Shown: piece after piece, positions 17,941-26,796 of the stretch | Layout of the letters: every line of letters begins with the position of its first letter | How positions within the stretch are numbered: position 1 is the stretch's first letter | NCBI GenBank assembly: GCA_942492055.1 | Contig: CALODP010000002.1 | Span: 124,001-188,000 of the forward strand | Source of the DNA: CALODP01 sp942492055 | Lineage (GTDB): Bacteria > Bacteroidota > Ignavibacteria > Ignavibacteriales > Melioribacteraceae | Length of the DNA: 64,000 nucleotides | Direction of reading: 5' to 3' | Notes under the pieces: generated by a model | Databases searched by the model: none | Told to the model about the DNA's origin: nothing | The model's input: only the letters and a program-made list of their open reading frames with translations | Made by a program: the position numbers and the translations under genes

Positions 17941-19788
17941 ATGAAGAAAAAAGGATACAGTCCTGTTGGGCTATTGTTGAATATTGCAAAACCGGAAAAA
18001 ACAAGACTCGCTTTCGCGGCGGCTTTGATTTTTCTTAGTTCTCTCTGTTCCATTGGGCCATTTTATATAGCCTTTCTGATAATTGAAAAAATCATAAGTC
18101 CGGTATTCGATCTTACCGAGCTTTTTTCTCTCGGTGGGCTTGCCGCGGCGTTTATTGTCGGGCAATTGCTCTTTTCCGGAATAGCGATGACTCAGTCACA
18201 TATCGCGGCATATAATATTCTATATGATCTTAGAGTAAAGCTGGCCGGGAAATTATTAAATCTTCCTCTCGGATATTATAACAATACCAGTTCCGGTGTT
18301 ATCAAAAAGATAATGATGGGGGATATAGAAGCTATTGAAGAATTTATTGCCCATAACCTTGTGGATCTTCTTTCGGTTATGTTCGTGCCTCTTTTAATAG
18401 CTATATGGCTGGCTACTTTTAATCTTCCCCTCGCTTTGTTAAGTATTATACCGGTATTATTGGGAGTTTTCTTGCAAAGACTTCGTATGAAGCTCGACGC
18501 CAAACCATTCCGCGAGTTCTTTATGCTCAAATCCCGAATGAATACAACAATTATCGATTTTATCAGGGGAATGCCTGTGATTAAAGCCTTTAATCAGACT
18601 GTCTTTTCCTTCCGGAAATATCGTAAGGAAGCGGAGGCATATAGTAATTTCTGGATAAATATGAATAAAAGAGCTTCCGGGTATATGGTGCTATATTCTT
18701 TCCTTATGGATAGCGGTGTGGTTCTTCTTTTGCCTGTCGGCGGATATATGTATTTGAACGGAGATGTTTCACTCTCCGCCTTTCTTATGTTTATGTTCAT
18801 CGGACTCGGTCTTTCCCGATTCATGAAACAACTAATGAGTTTCGGATCGAATATCAACCAGATAGCTAACGGAGTAAAGGGACTTAACGCGGTTTTTAAT
18901 GAAAAAGAGATAGAAAACAAAGGTAAAATAACCGATCTGATAAATTATGATATCGAATTTAAGAATGTCTCGTTCGGATATGATAAGAAAATGATCTTGA
19001 AAAATATCGATTTCGAAACAAAACAAGGATCCATTACAGCCCTTGTTGGATCTTCCGGTGCCGGAAAAACCACGGTAGGAAGATTAATTCCGAGATTTTG
19101 GGATGTAAGTCGCGGTGAGATTAAAATAGGGGGGATAAATATCAAAGATCTTCCGAATGATATACTTATGAAATATGTCAGTTTTGTTTTCCAGGATGTT
19201 TTCATGTTCAACGATTCCATATTGGAAAACATAAGAATGGGAGATAAATCTGTTTCTCGAAAAAAAGTAATTGAAATTGCCAAATTAGCCCAATGCCACG
19301 ATTTTATTAAACGATTGGAAAACGGATACGATACTCTTATCGGAAGCGGTGGTACATATCTCAGCGGCGGGGAGAAACAAAGAATTTCAATTGCCAGAGC
19401 TCTTGCAAAAGATTCTCCGATTATTATTCTCGATGAAGCGACCTCATATGCCGATACCGAAAACGAAGCGAAAATTCAAAAAGCTCTTTCGGCTCTTCTT
19501 AAGAATAAAACCGTTATCATTATTGCCCACAGACTCTCTACTATCAAAAATGCCGGACAGATTTTGGTATTCGAAGATGGAGAGATTATTGAAAGAGGCA
19601 AACATAATGAGCTTATCGATAGAAACGGAAAATATAAAGAGATGTGGGATAAACATATCGACGCCTCCGAATGGGGAATAGGAAAAAAAATTATTGATAT
19701 AAATGAGAAATCTGTTTCCGAAGCTACAGATAAGAAGATGAATAGTGTAAATATGATTAAGGAAACCGAAGAGGTGCTGGCATGCTAA
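17941..19788 (+). CDS. ABC transporter half, permease fused to ATPase (subunit 1)
   Basis: 615 residues. A six-helix exporter-fold membrane domain (about 10-310) precedes an ATPase with Walker A GSSGAGKTT, signature LSGGEKQRIS and Walker B IIILDEATSYADTENE. The D-loop 'YAD' in place of 'SLD' and the phrase LIPRFWDV resemble the IrtA/YbtP group, exporter-fold transporters known to import Fe-siderophores. It begins 2 bp after the methyltransferase and overlaps subunit 2 by 7 bp, so the two form a heterodimer. Substrate not determinable; iron, tetrapyrrole or small-molecule transport are possibilities. Confidence 0.92.
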   Translation: MKKKGYSPVGLLLNIAKPEKTRLAFAAALIFLSSLCSIGPFYIAFLIIEKIISPVFDLTELFSLGGLAAAFIVGQLLFSGIAMTQSHIAAYNILYDLRVKLAGKLLNLPLGYYNNTSSGVIKKIMMGDIEAIEEFIAHNLVDLLSVMFVPLLIAIWLATFNLPLALLSIIPVLLGVFLQRLRMKLDAKPFREFFMLKSRMNTTIIDFIRGMPVIKAFNQTVFSFRKYRKEAEAYSNFWINMNKRASGYMVLYSFLMDSGVVLLLPVGGYMYLNGDVSLSAFLMFMFIGLGLSRFMKQLMSFGSNINQIANGVKGLNAVFNEKEIENKGKITDLINYDIEFKNVSFGYDKKMILKNIDFETKQGSITALVGSSGAGKTTVGRLIPRFWDVSRGEIKIGGINIKDLPNDILMKYVSFVFQDVFMFNDSILENIRMGDKSVSRKKVIEIAKLAQCHDFIKRLENGYDTLIGSGGTYLSGGEKQRISIARALAKDSPIIILDEATSYADTENEAKIQKALSALLKNKTVIIIAHRLSTIKNAGQILVFEDGEIIERGKHNELIDRNGKYKEMWDKHIDASEWGIGKKIIDINEKSVSEATDKKMNSVNMIKETEEVLAC

Positions 19789-21509
19789 AGACTCTAAAAA
19801 TGCTTTCTATGGAAAACTATAGCAAATTATTCAAAATATCCGCTATCTCGGTACTCGAGGCAATATTCGGGGCAATCCCTTTCGGGGTTCTCTATTTTGT
19901 TCTTTGCGATATTATCGATAAATCTTTTACGATGGATAAATTGAAGTATTATGTAGTAATTATCGGCATAAGTGCTCTGTTCAGAATGCTTTTCTCATTT
20001 CTTAATGTTACGGTATCCAGAAACGACGGAACGCTGATGATAAAGGATCTTCGCTTGCGTCTCGGAGAACATATTCGGAAACTCTCTTTAGGCTTTTTTA
20101 ATAGTCACGATGTGGGAGAATTATCCAACAAAACTCTGGAGAATGTAAACAAAATCGAAATGATAATTACCATGCTTCTTCCCGCGATGATTTCAACCTT
20201 TGTTCTCAGCGCGTTGGTAGCTATCGGACTTTTCTTTATCGATCCCGCAATGGCTTTGGCTACAATCATTACAATGCCATTATCCCTTTATATATTAACA
20301 TGGGCAAAAGGGATTATGAATAAGCAAGGACGGGCTTTGTATGAGTCATCCTCCGCGCTGGCAAATAGCCTGTTGGAATTTGTAAGCGGAATAAAATTTT
20401 TGAAATCTTTCAATAATTCCGATAAAAAGTATCGCGATCTGATTGCGAAAATGGAAGACTTCAAGATCAAGAGTTTGAAAACGGAAGGAACATTGAGTCC
20501 TGTAATGGTTTTAGCCGGTATCTCAATCGATTTCGGATTGGTTATGCTCCTTTTAACCGGATCATATCTTTTGGTGGGGGGAGCCTTAACAATAAAAACT
20601 TTCCTGATTTTTATCATAATCAGTTCTCGCTTTTTCGAAAATCTTAAGGCTATCTCAATAAATTATGTTAAGGTAAAATATCTCGGTATTGCGGGAGAAA
20701 CCATAAGGGAAATATTCGACGAAAAGCTTTTGAGTGGTGCCGGTGTTTACGCCGATTTCAGAAATCATGATATCAAATTCAATGACATTCGCTTTTCATA
20801 CAAGGAAACCGAAGTATTAAAAGGGATAAACCTTAATATCAAAGAAAATACAATGACAGCATTTGTGGGACCTTCCGGATCGGGAAAAACCACCCTTACA
20901 AATCTGATTGCCCGCTTTTATGATGTCGATTCTGGAAAGATTACCATCGGTGGTAATGATATTAAAAGTATCGATTCAGAGTCTGTTCTTAAAGAGATAT
21001 CTATGGTTTTCCAAAACGTAACTCTTTTCAGAGATACCATTTATAATAATATAAAAATCGGGAAATATGAGGCCTCCGAAGAAGAGATAATAGAAGCTGC
21101 TAAAAAAGCGAACGCCCATGACTTTATTATGAAACTACCCGACGGATATAATACTTTGGTAGGAGAAAACGGCGCCAATTTATCGGGGGGAGAACAACAA
21201 AGAATCTCTATTGCCCGCGCTATACTAAAGGACGCGCCGATAGTTTTACTTGATGAAGCAACAGCTTCCCTTGATCCCGAAAATGAAATATATATACAAA
21301 ACGCTATCTCAAAACTTCTGGAAAACAAAACGGTTATTGTTATTGCGCATCGTTTGAAAACAATTAAAAATGCCGATAAAATTGTAGTGCTAGAGCAAGG
21401 AAAAGTACATGAGGAAGGTACCCATAATGAATTGCTCGGTAAAAAAGGATTATACCATAATATGTGGAATATCCAGCAAAGCGCTGTCGGCTGGGAGTTA
21501 GCAAATTAG
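19782..21509 (+). CDS. ABC transporter half, permease fused to ATPase (subunit 2)
   Basis: 575 residues. Six transmembrane helices at about 20-300, then an ATPase with Walker A GPSGSGKTT, signature LSGGEQQRIS and Walker B IVLLDEATASLDPENE. Both catalytic sites look intact. The gene starts inside the stop region of subunit 1 (ATGCTAA), so the partners are translationally coupled. It is the last gene of the MarR operon; the next plus-strand gene lies within the duplicated unit over 600 bp away. Confidence 0.93.
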   Translation: MLKTLKMLSMENYSKLFKISAISVLEAIFGAIPFGVLYFVLCDIIDKSFTMDKLKYYVVIIGISALFRMLFSFLNVTVSRNDGTLMIKDLRLRLGEHIRKLSLGFFNSHDVGELSNKTLENVNKIEMIITMLLPAMISTFVLSALVAIGLFFIDPAMALATIITMPLSLYILTWAKGIMNKQGRALYESSSALANSLLEFVSGIKFLKSFNNSDKKYRDLIAKMEDFKIKSLKTEGTLSPVMVLAGISIDFGLVMLLLTGSYLLVGGALTIKTFLIFIIISSRFFENLKAISINYVKVKYLGIAGETIREIFDEKLLSGAGVYADFRNHDIKFNDIRFSYKETEVLKGINLNIKENTMTAFVGPSGSGKTTLTNLIARFYDVDSGKITIGGNDIKSIDSESVLKEISMVFQNVTLFRDTIYNNIKIGKYEASEEEIIEAAKKANAHDFIMKLPDGYNTLVGENGANLSGGEQQRISIARAILKDAPIVLLDEATASLDPENEIYIQNAISKLLENKTVIVIAHRLKTIKNADKIVVLEQGKVHEEGTHNELLGKKGLYHNMWNIQQSAVGWELAN

Positions 21510-21533
21510 TTCTTTCTTGTTCTCTTAATAGGG

Positions 21534-21650
21534 TAATGCTGTCAACTTAAATACCATATTTCAGCTTTGAAGAAAGTTCTAAGGGTTCAGCTCATGAAAC
21601 AAGTTGCTCGGATCCTTCTATAACTCAGAATATTGATAAGTTGACAGCTT
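21534..21650. repeat. Short element bounded by inverted repeats (MITE relic)
   Basis: The left arm AATGCTGTCAACTTAA (21534-) and the right arm ATAAGTTGACAGC (ending near 21650) are inverted copies of the arms of the larger element at 28381-28703. The interior is only about 90 bp. The right arm doubles as the left edge of the 1.25-kb repeat copy 2. Confidence 0.6.
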
Positions 21651-21660
21651 CTATTTGGCC

Positions 21661-22087
21661 ATTACAATAGATTCTTGTAATCTATGATCCCATCGAAAGA
21701 GTCCGGCAGTTATATTCTTCTCCAAAGATCATAAGCCGGGCTCTTTTTCCTATTTTTATTCGAAAAAAATGTAAAAAAAGCTTTACTTAATGTATTAATT
21801 TTTGCATAATGACTTCCGGGTCGAATAGTTTTCTCCATGCGCTCAGCTATTCGATTTTGAGGAGCTATAGAGATATAAATTATTGATTTCTTTGTTGGCC
21901 AATATATAGTTCGGAAAGAGTACTAATTTCTCCTAATACTCATTTTCTGATAATTCTTCCTATTCTCAATTCCTCCAATGCTACTCTTTCCCGACGCGGA
22001 ACAGAATATTTACAATCTGAAATTGAAAAAAGCTATTGATATGTTAAAGCATGTCAATTATCTCATTTATTGAATAATGAGGTAATT
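21661..22087 (+). promoter_or_regulatory. Structured leader, copy 2
   Basis: It retains the two competing 7-bp hairpins, the 12-bp terminator-like stem with T tract (about 21696-21750), the TCGAATAG/CTATTCGA hairpin and the last 12-bp hairpin. Substitutions relative to copy 1 fall mostly in unpaired stretches such as 21880-21900. Confidence 0.5.
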
Positions 22088-22153
22088 GTTCAAAAAAAGT
22101 TTCTCTGAGTTTTATTGTAATAAGTGAATTCACTAATAAAAACAGGAGGGGAT

Positions 22154-22855
22154 ATGACTACATATCAAATTGTTAAGTTCGGCATGTTTAAAGGTGTCGA
22201 AGAATTCGGCATCGTAAATAGTGCCATAATTGATCCTTTTCCTACGTTAAAGGCAGATTTGGAAAGATTAAGCCAGCTAATAACGGAAATACGGAATAAG
22301 GATATCGAAATTCAGGATCTGAAAAAGGGAAAACTGGAAAATCGTGATTCCGCTAAAGAAGATCTTATCAATTCCCTTACTCTTCTCGCAAGACTTTGTC
22401 AATCCTATGCTTTGAATAGTAAGAATTACAACCTCTATGAAATCGTCTCTGTTTCCGAATCCGAATTAAGACATGAACGTCTCGATTATCTGGGGCTACG
22501 AGCTGCAGATATTCTTGGCTCAGTCAATGCTCATAGCGGACCTCTTGTTCCTCTCGGTGTTACCGAAGAGATGCTTAGTGAAGCAGGGGAAAGGCTGATA
22601 GCTTATAACCAGGCTCAAGCCCATAGGAAACAGGCCTCTTCCGAAAAATCAGCAAAGATGGTTGTCTTAGAGAATCTATTCAAAGATGTAACAAAGCTTT
22701 TGGATGAAAACATCGACAAAGAAATGCTTGTTATCCGTGATTCCAATCCTGCTATCTTTAACGAGTACAAGAACGCAAGAAAGCTCAAAAACTATCCGGC
22801 AACTCACGCTACACCGGAAGAGCCTTCCGAAAATCCTGACACTCCAAACGGATAA
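22154..22855 (+). CDS. Uncharacterised helical protein, duplicated unit copy 2
   Basis: 233 residues from the ATG at 22154, directly after AGGAGGGG; an upstream in-frame ATG at 22124 lacks a ribosome site and falls within the leader. The protein is about 96% identical to the copy at 6245. Changes seen include M31T, M49K, V61L, A70D, S73N, A74S, I75L, V77L, T101S and D157H. Both copies are intact, so both may be functional. Family unrecognised. The downstream neighbour is the TIR-GAF-GAF gene, but a terminator intervenes, so no operon link is claimed. Confidence 0.85.
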   Translation: MTTYQIVKFGMFKGVEEFGIVNSAIIDPFPTLKADLERLSQLITEIRNKDIEIQDLKKGKLENRDSAKEDLINSLTLLARLCQSYALNSKNYNLYEIVSVSESELRHERLDYLGLRAADILGSVNAHSGPLVPLGVTEEMLSEAGERLIAYNQAQAHRKQASSEKSAKMVVLENLFKDVTKLLDENIDKEMLVIRDSNPAIFNEYKNARKLKNYPATHATPEEPSENPDTPNG

Positions 22856-22857
22856 GA

Positions 22858-22889
22858 AAACTTAAAGGAGAAGCATCTGCTTCTCCTTT
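22858..22889 (+). terminator. Intrinsic terminator of duplicated unit copy 2
   Basis: AAAGGAGAAGC pairs with GCTTCTCCTTT over a short ATCT loop. The T run is shorter than in copy 1. Confidence 0.7.
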
Positions 22890-23053
22890 AAATTCATTAA
22901 TTGCATCTATATAAAAAATAATGTAAATGAATTTAATTTAATGTAACAAAGATTTTATTCGCAAGGCGATTGCAAGGAAAAACTATATTCGTATCCCTTT
23001 ATTCAATTTTATAATTCCTTATTTGCTTGAATTTAATTAAGGAGAATATTAAC

Positions 23054-23113
23054 TTGATTAAAAAAAATATCTTTGTTCAAAATGGCAAGTGTGATAGTTT
23101 TATTTATCAGTAA
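23054..23113 (+). CDS. Possible 19-residue leader peptide before the TIR gene
   Basis: AAGGAG (ending 23044) precedes TTG 23054, which opens a 19-codon frame (MIKKNIFVQNGKCDSFIYQ) ending 28 bp before the TIR-GAF-GAF start. The ribosome site and position suggest a leader peptide; length and composition give no function. It could be chance. Confidence 0.2.
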   Translation: MIKKNIFVQNGKCDSFIYQ

Positions 23114-23141
23114 AAACTGAATATAAAATCATGGAGGCAAA

Positions 23142-24923
23142 ATGAAGCTTTTTATTAGTTGGTCTGGTGCTACGAGCCACGAAGTTGCTAAAGTATTTAA
23201 AGAATGGCTCCCATATGTTCTTCCAAAAGTAGAATTATTTTTGTCTTCAAAAGATATCTCCAAAGGGGTGAATTGGTTTTCTGATATTATTAACAAATTA
23301 AATGATTCCTCTTTTGGAATAATTTGTCTCACTAAAGATAATATAAATTCATCATGGTTGAATTTTGAGGCAGGGGCTTTAGGAAAAAGTCTAGAAAAAT
23401 ATAATGTTTCACCCCTATTATTTGATATGAAGCCATCGGAGATTATTGGACCTCTTAGCCAGTTTCAATCAACAATAATAAAGAATGAAGATGTTTATAA
23501 TTTAGTTAAAAGTATAAATGAACTATCAGGAAGTGATAAAATCGATAATTCTATTCTTCAAAAAAATTTCAAGAAATTGTGGCCTGGCTTAGAAGAATTG
23601 TTAAAAAAAATAGAAGTTCCAAATATTGATAATGAGGTATTGCTAGAATCAAAAAAGACTAATTTGGTTTTGAATAAAGAGATTATTGAATATGGGGAAA
23701 AAGGTAAATATGATGAATTTTACCGAGATATAAGTAATAAAATTAATGGGATTGATTATCTGATATCAAATAAAGTGATTAAGAAAATAGAGGAAATTAC
23801 TATCAATATTCCAAGATACTATTCGCAAAATATCACATCTATTTTGGCTGATGTTGCAAAGGCATTTGATGGAAAATTAAAAATGAATATCCTCCTTGAG
23901 AGTATTGTAGAAAAGCTTATGGAAACTATGAATGCTGAAGTATGTTCAATTTTTCTAAATGATGAGGATAATCCCAATGTTATTAAATGTGTTGCTGGTT
24001 CTGGATTTGCTGAAGAGATAGTTGATGAGGCTCGATATGAAAAGAATGAAGGATTTACAGGGACTGTGTTTGCTCGTGGTGATAAAGTTAATATTAGAAA
24101 TCGTCGGGAATTGGAAGCGCTAAAGGATAAGAAAGAATGGGTGGGAAAATTTGATTATTTACAATGGAAAATATATGGTGGGGAAAGTCAATTTAAAAAC
24201 CTAATGGCTTGTCCATTGAAATTGGGTAATGAGATTATTGGGGTGATTAAAGTTGAAAATAAATTAAGTGATAAGTATTTTACAGATGATGATTTGGTTT
24301 TGTTTGAAATAATTACAAATGGTGTAATTGCTATTAATATTCAGAATGCAAGGCTACACCAAAAAACAGAAGCACAAGCTAAAGCTTTGTCTGATGCGTT
24401 AAATGCGTCTGCGGATATTGCCGCTACAGCAGTTAGTCATTCAGATACTATCACTCTGTCTAGGGAAATTGCTGAGAAGATGATCAGAATATTAGAAGCA
24501 GAAGCTTTTTCTATTTTTCTAAAAGATTCTAATGAAGAAAGAGATTGTGTTAAATGTATTGCAGCTTCAGGGCATGCAAAGGCACTTGTCGGGAAGGCGG
24601 AATATTACTTAGGAGAAGGTTTGACTGGTTATGTAGCAGAATCCAAAAGGCCAATAATAATAAAGAGTAAAAAAGAACTGATTGAACAAAAAAAAGATAA
24701 AAAATGGCTTGGAAAATATGATGAACTTCAATGGGCTCGAGGAGAGTTTCGCAATTTAATAGCGGTGCCACTTGTTACTCAAGGTAAGACAATAGGAATA
24801 CTAAAAGCTGAAAATAAGAAAAAAACTGCACATTTTACTTTTGAGGATGTTACAGCACTTGAAACAATTGCAAATATTGTATTGTTGGCACTTAAGAAAA
24901 CTATAGTTTATGAAAATGTTTAA
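23142..24923 (+). CDS. TIR-domain protein with two GAF domains
   Basis: 593 residues, start fixed by GGAGG before ATG. Residues 1-130 are a TIR_2-like domain: KLFISWSG strand, LSSKDISKGVNWFSDI, IICLTKDNINSSWLNFEAGAL with E76 as candidate catalytic Glu. Bacterial TIR domains often hydrolyse NAD+ or make signalling nucleotides. A linker (about 130-220) leads to GAF 1 (about 225-400; EVCSIFLND, KNEGFTGTVFARG) and GAF 2 (about 425-590; EAFSIFLKD, LGEGLTGYVAES). GAF domains usually bind small ligands or cyclic nucleotides. The layout suggests a sensor that switches the TIR effector. Codon usage is more AT-rich than in flanking core genes, suggesting transfer. No obvious partner gene is adjacent. 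Confidence 0.85.
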   Translation: MKLFISWSGATSHEVAKVFKEWLPYVLPKVELFLSSKDISKGVNWFSDIINKLNDSSFGIICLTKDNINSSWLNFEAGALGKSLEKYNVSPLLFDMKPSEIIGPLSQFQSTIIKNEDVYNLVKSINELSGSDKIDNSILQKNFKKLWPGLEELLKKIEVPNIDNEVLLESKKTNLVLNKEIIEYGEKGKYDEFYRDISNKINGIDYLISNKVIKKIEEITINIPRYYSQNITSILADVAKAFDGKLKMNILLESIVEKLMETMNAEVCSIFLNDEDNPNVIKCVAGSGFAEEIVDEARYEKNEGFTGTVFARGDKVNIRNRRELEALKDKKEWVGKFDYLQWKIYGGESQFKNLMACPLKLGNEIIGVIKVENKLSDKYFTDDDLVLFEIITNGVIAINIQNARLHQKTEAQAKALSDALNASADIAATAVSHSDTITLSREIAEKMIRILEAEAFSIFLKDSNEERDCVKCIAASGHAKALVGKAEYYLGEGLTGYVAESKRPIIIKSKKELIEQKKDKKWLGKYDELQWARGEFRNLIAVPLVTQGKTIGILKAENKKKTAHFTFEDVTALETIANIVLLALKKTIVYENV

Positions 24924-25548
24924 TGAGAAAAATGATGGCTGTTACTTTGCTATGTGATTAACTAAAAGGGAATGATATAGCTTTGGAAAATTGAATTTAT
25001 CGCTAATGTTAATTGAGTTTTATTTCTCCATATGTAACTAGATAAGGTACAGAAATGGTCCTAAGTATTTTCACAAGAGAGAATCATATTACGACATATA
25101 CAAATCGGTTTCTCAAAGATATAACAGAATACTCAGGGCGCTTAACAATTTGGGAGAAATACAAAAAGAAGAATATAGCGTACTTGCTATCCTAGACCCC
25201 GAAAAACTCGGGAAGCAGTTTCGTGATCTTTTGGTACTTTTGTATCAAGACAAAAGTACACCTCTTAGCACATTTACTAAGGATATACCAATAAAAGTGC
25301 CAGAGGTACATGGATCCCGAAAAGTCGGGTACAGAGGCGAAGCACAGCCGCTGACGCATCAAGACTAAAGAACACCACTCAGCTTTAGCCACAAAGCTAA
25401 AATCCGGATATCTCTAAAACTTATTATCGATATGCTCAACGGTTCAGGAGATGATCAATAATCAAAATCCAATCTCCTTATCGAACTATTTCAATATTAT
25501 CTCTGTTCCTGATATTGTATAATATTTTGTCACAAAATAGTTCTTGCT
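24924..25548. other. Gene-free region with palindromic repeats
   Basis: It holds a perfect 9-bp hairpin TACTTTTGT/ACAAAAGTA (25235-25243, 25250-25258) and two degenerate copies of the GATCCCGA..TCGGG palindrome (about 25194-25212 and 25314-25332). The 72-codon frame at 25150-25368 crosses all of these and is not considered a gene. Confidence 0.6.
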
Positions 25549-26220
25549 ATGCAATACTACATCCGGGATATTAAAATTACTCTTTCCGATATCATAGAGC
25601 GGATAACCGAAAGCGACCTGGTTCCGAGTAGGAGGGTACTACTCGAGGATATCAAATCGAATTTTGAAAAAATCGGCGGGAAGGGGATTGTTACTCTGAA
25701 AGAGTTGCGCGCAATATTAAAAATTCACGCTAGAATAATAACATTCGGAACCGAGATAGATGTGGAAGCGGAATATTTGATCATTTTACGTCGCGAAATA
25801 GAAAGTTGGTTCCCTAAAGCCTTTTCCGTATTGGAATTTTCTCTTCTTTCGGCAAAAGAATCGGAATTGCTTCTCGCGGCCGGATTATACAATACCAAGA
25901 AAGTATATGATGTTTTTTCGAGTCCCAAGAAAACTTCCGATATTATGGAAATTTATAATATCGATAGAGGATTGGTTGATAAAATTTTCAACCTATCCGA
26001 TCTCACCAGAATACAATGGACAAGCCCAAACGCCGCGGAAATGTACACAAAAGGGGGATATGATACTGTCCGTAAAATAGCCGAAGCGGATGCGGAGAAA
26101 TTCTCCGAAACAATTAATCGTATTAATGAAGAAGGAAGATTCTACAAAGGAAAAATAGGACTAAGAGATTACAAACGAGTAATCCTTTCCGCCCGCTATC
26201 TCCTCACCTGGAGCAGATAA
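25549..26220 (+). CDS. DUF4332-like helix-hairpin-helix protein
   Basis: 223 residues, no signal peptide. The C-terminal half has two helix-hairpin-helix-like repeats: LLLAAGLYNTKKVYDVF, and MYTKGGYDTVRKIAEADAEKF followed by NEEGRFYKGKIGLRDYKRVILSARYL, as in DUF4332 (related to DNA-binding HhH modules). The N-terminal 100 residues are helical and unrecognised. A nucleic-acid-binding role is plausible from the fold, not shown. No strong ribosome site precedes the ATG. Confidence 0.7.
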   Translation: MQYYIRDIKITLSDIIERITESDLVPSRRVLLEDIKSNFEKIGGKGIVTLKELRAILKIHARIITFGTEIDVEAEYLIILRREIESWFPKAFSVLEFSLLSAKESELLLAAGLYNTKKVYDVFSSPKKTSDIMEIYNIDRGLVDKIFNLSDLTRIQWTSPNAAEMYTKGGYDTVRKIAEADAEKFSETINRINEEGRFYKGKIGLRDYKRVILSARYLLTWSR

Positions 26221-26304
26221 CCCTAAAATCAGAACCTTACCCATTGAAAAAACTAAGTGAAGGGGAGTTAAAGTAAACTTACATCAAAATAAAATCCTCT
26301 TGCT

Positions 26305-26665
26305 TTTCTCAGTGCCCTCCGTGCGCTCTGTGGTTAAGCCATTTCTTAGAGCAATCACCACTGAGGAAACAGAGTACACAGAGAAGAACAAAAGAAAATA
26401 TTTTTCTCTCTCCGTGCGCTTGCTCTCCTCCATCCGGTTGAAAATTCTGTAACAACGACCTTTGTTGCAAACCAGGCTCTTGACTGGGCGAGGGAGTCGA
26501 AGCAATCTTATATCAATGTAAAATCCTCTTGCTTTCCCTCAGTGCCCTCTGTGGTTGATTCCTTTTTAAAGCTTTCCTCACTTATGCCAATGATTACATA
26601 TAGAAGAATGACGAATCCTATTGTTTTTCCTCAGTGCCCTCTGTGAGCTCCGTGGTTAAATCTTT
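26305..26665. repeat. Dispersed 'cacagag' repeat cluster 1
   Basis: Several direct and inverted copies of a unit reading about 'cctcagtgccctctgtgg..ctctgtggttaa' occur (26309-26340, inverted 26358-26400, 26538-26560, 26628-26657). It also has a 'ccggttgaaaat' and 'gggagtcgaag' fragment shared with 5.5 kb and 30.4 kb. Small frames through it are not genes. Confidence 0.75.
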
Positions 26666-26796
26666 ATTTAGATCTTTCACAACCGTGTCTTCGGAGGTTA
26701 CTTTTTATTAGCTGTTATTATAAATCTGATTGTATTGTAAAAAGGAATGGAGTACCTTTACAGTTAAATAAAAGAAGATTAACAAGTGTGGATATA

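Larger units (their letters stand above)
21634..22889 (+). repeat. 1.25-kb direct repeat, copy 2
   Basis: Same orientation and content as 5724-6980. Spacing is conserved to one base: the offset is 15,910 bp through the leader and 15,909 bp in the gene. Differences concentrate in the leader and first half of the gene; the last 300 bp or so of the gene carry only about three. Confidence 0.92.

Noticed and set aside
25150..25368. 72-residue protein
   Set aside because: The frame crosses three palindromic repeats and has no ribosome site.
26305..26665. CRISPR array
   Set aside because: Repeat units vary in length and sequence, occur in both orientations, and are not separated by spacers of regular size; no cas genes are present.
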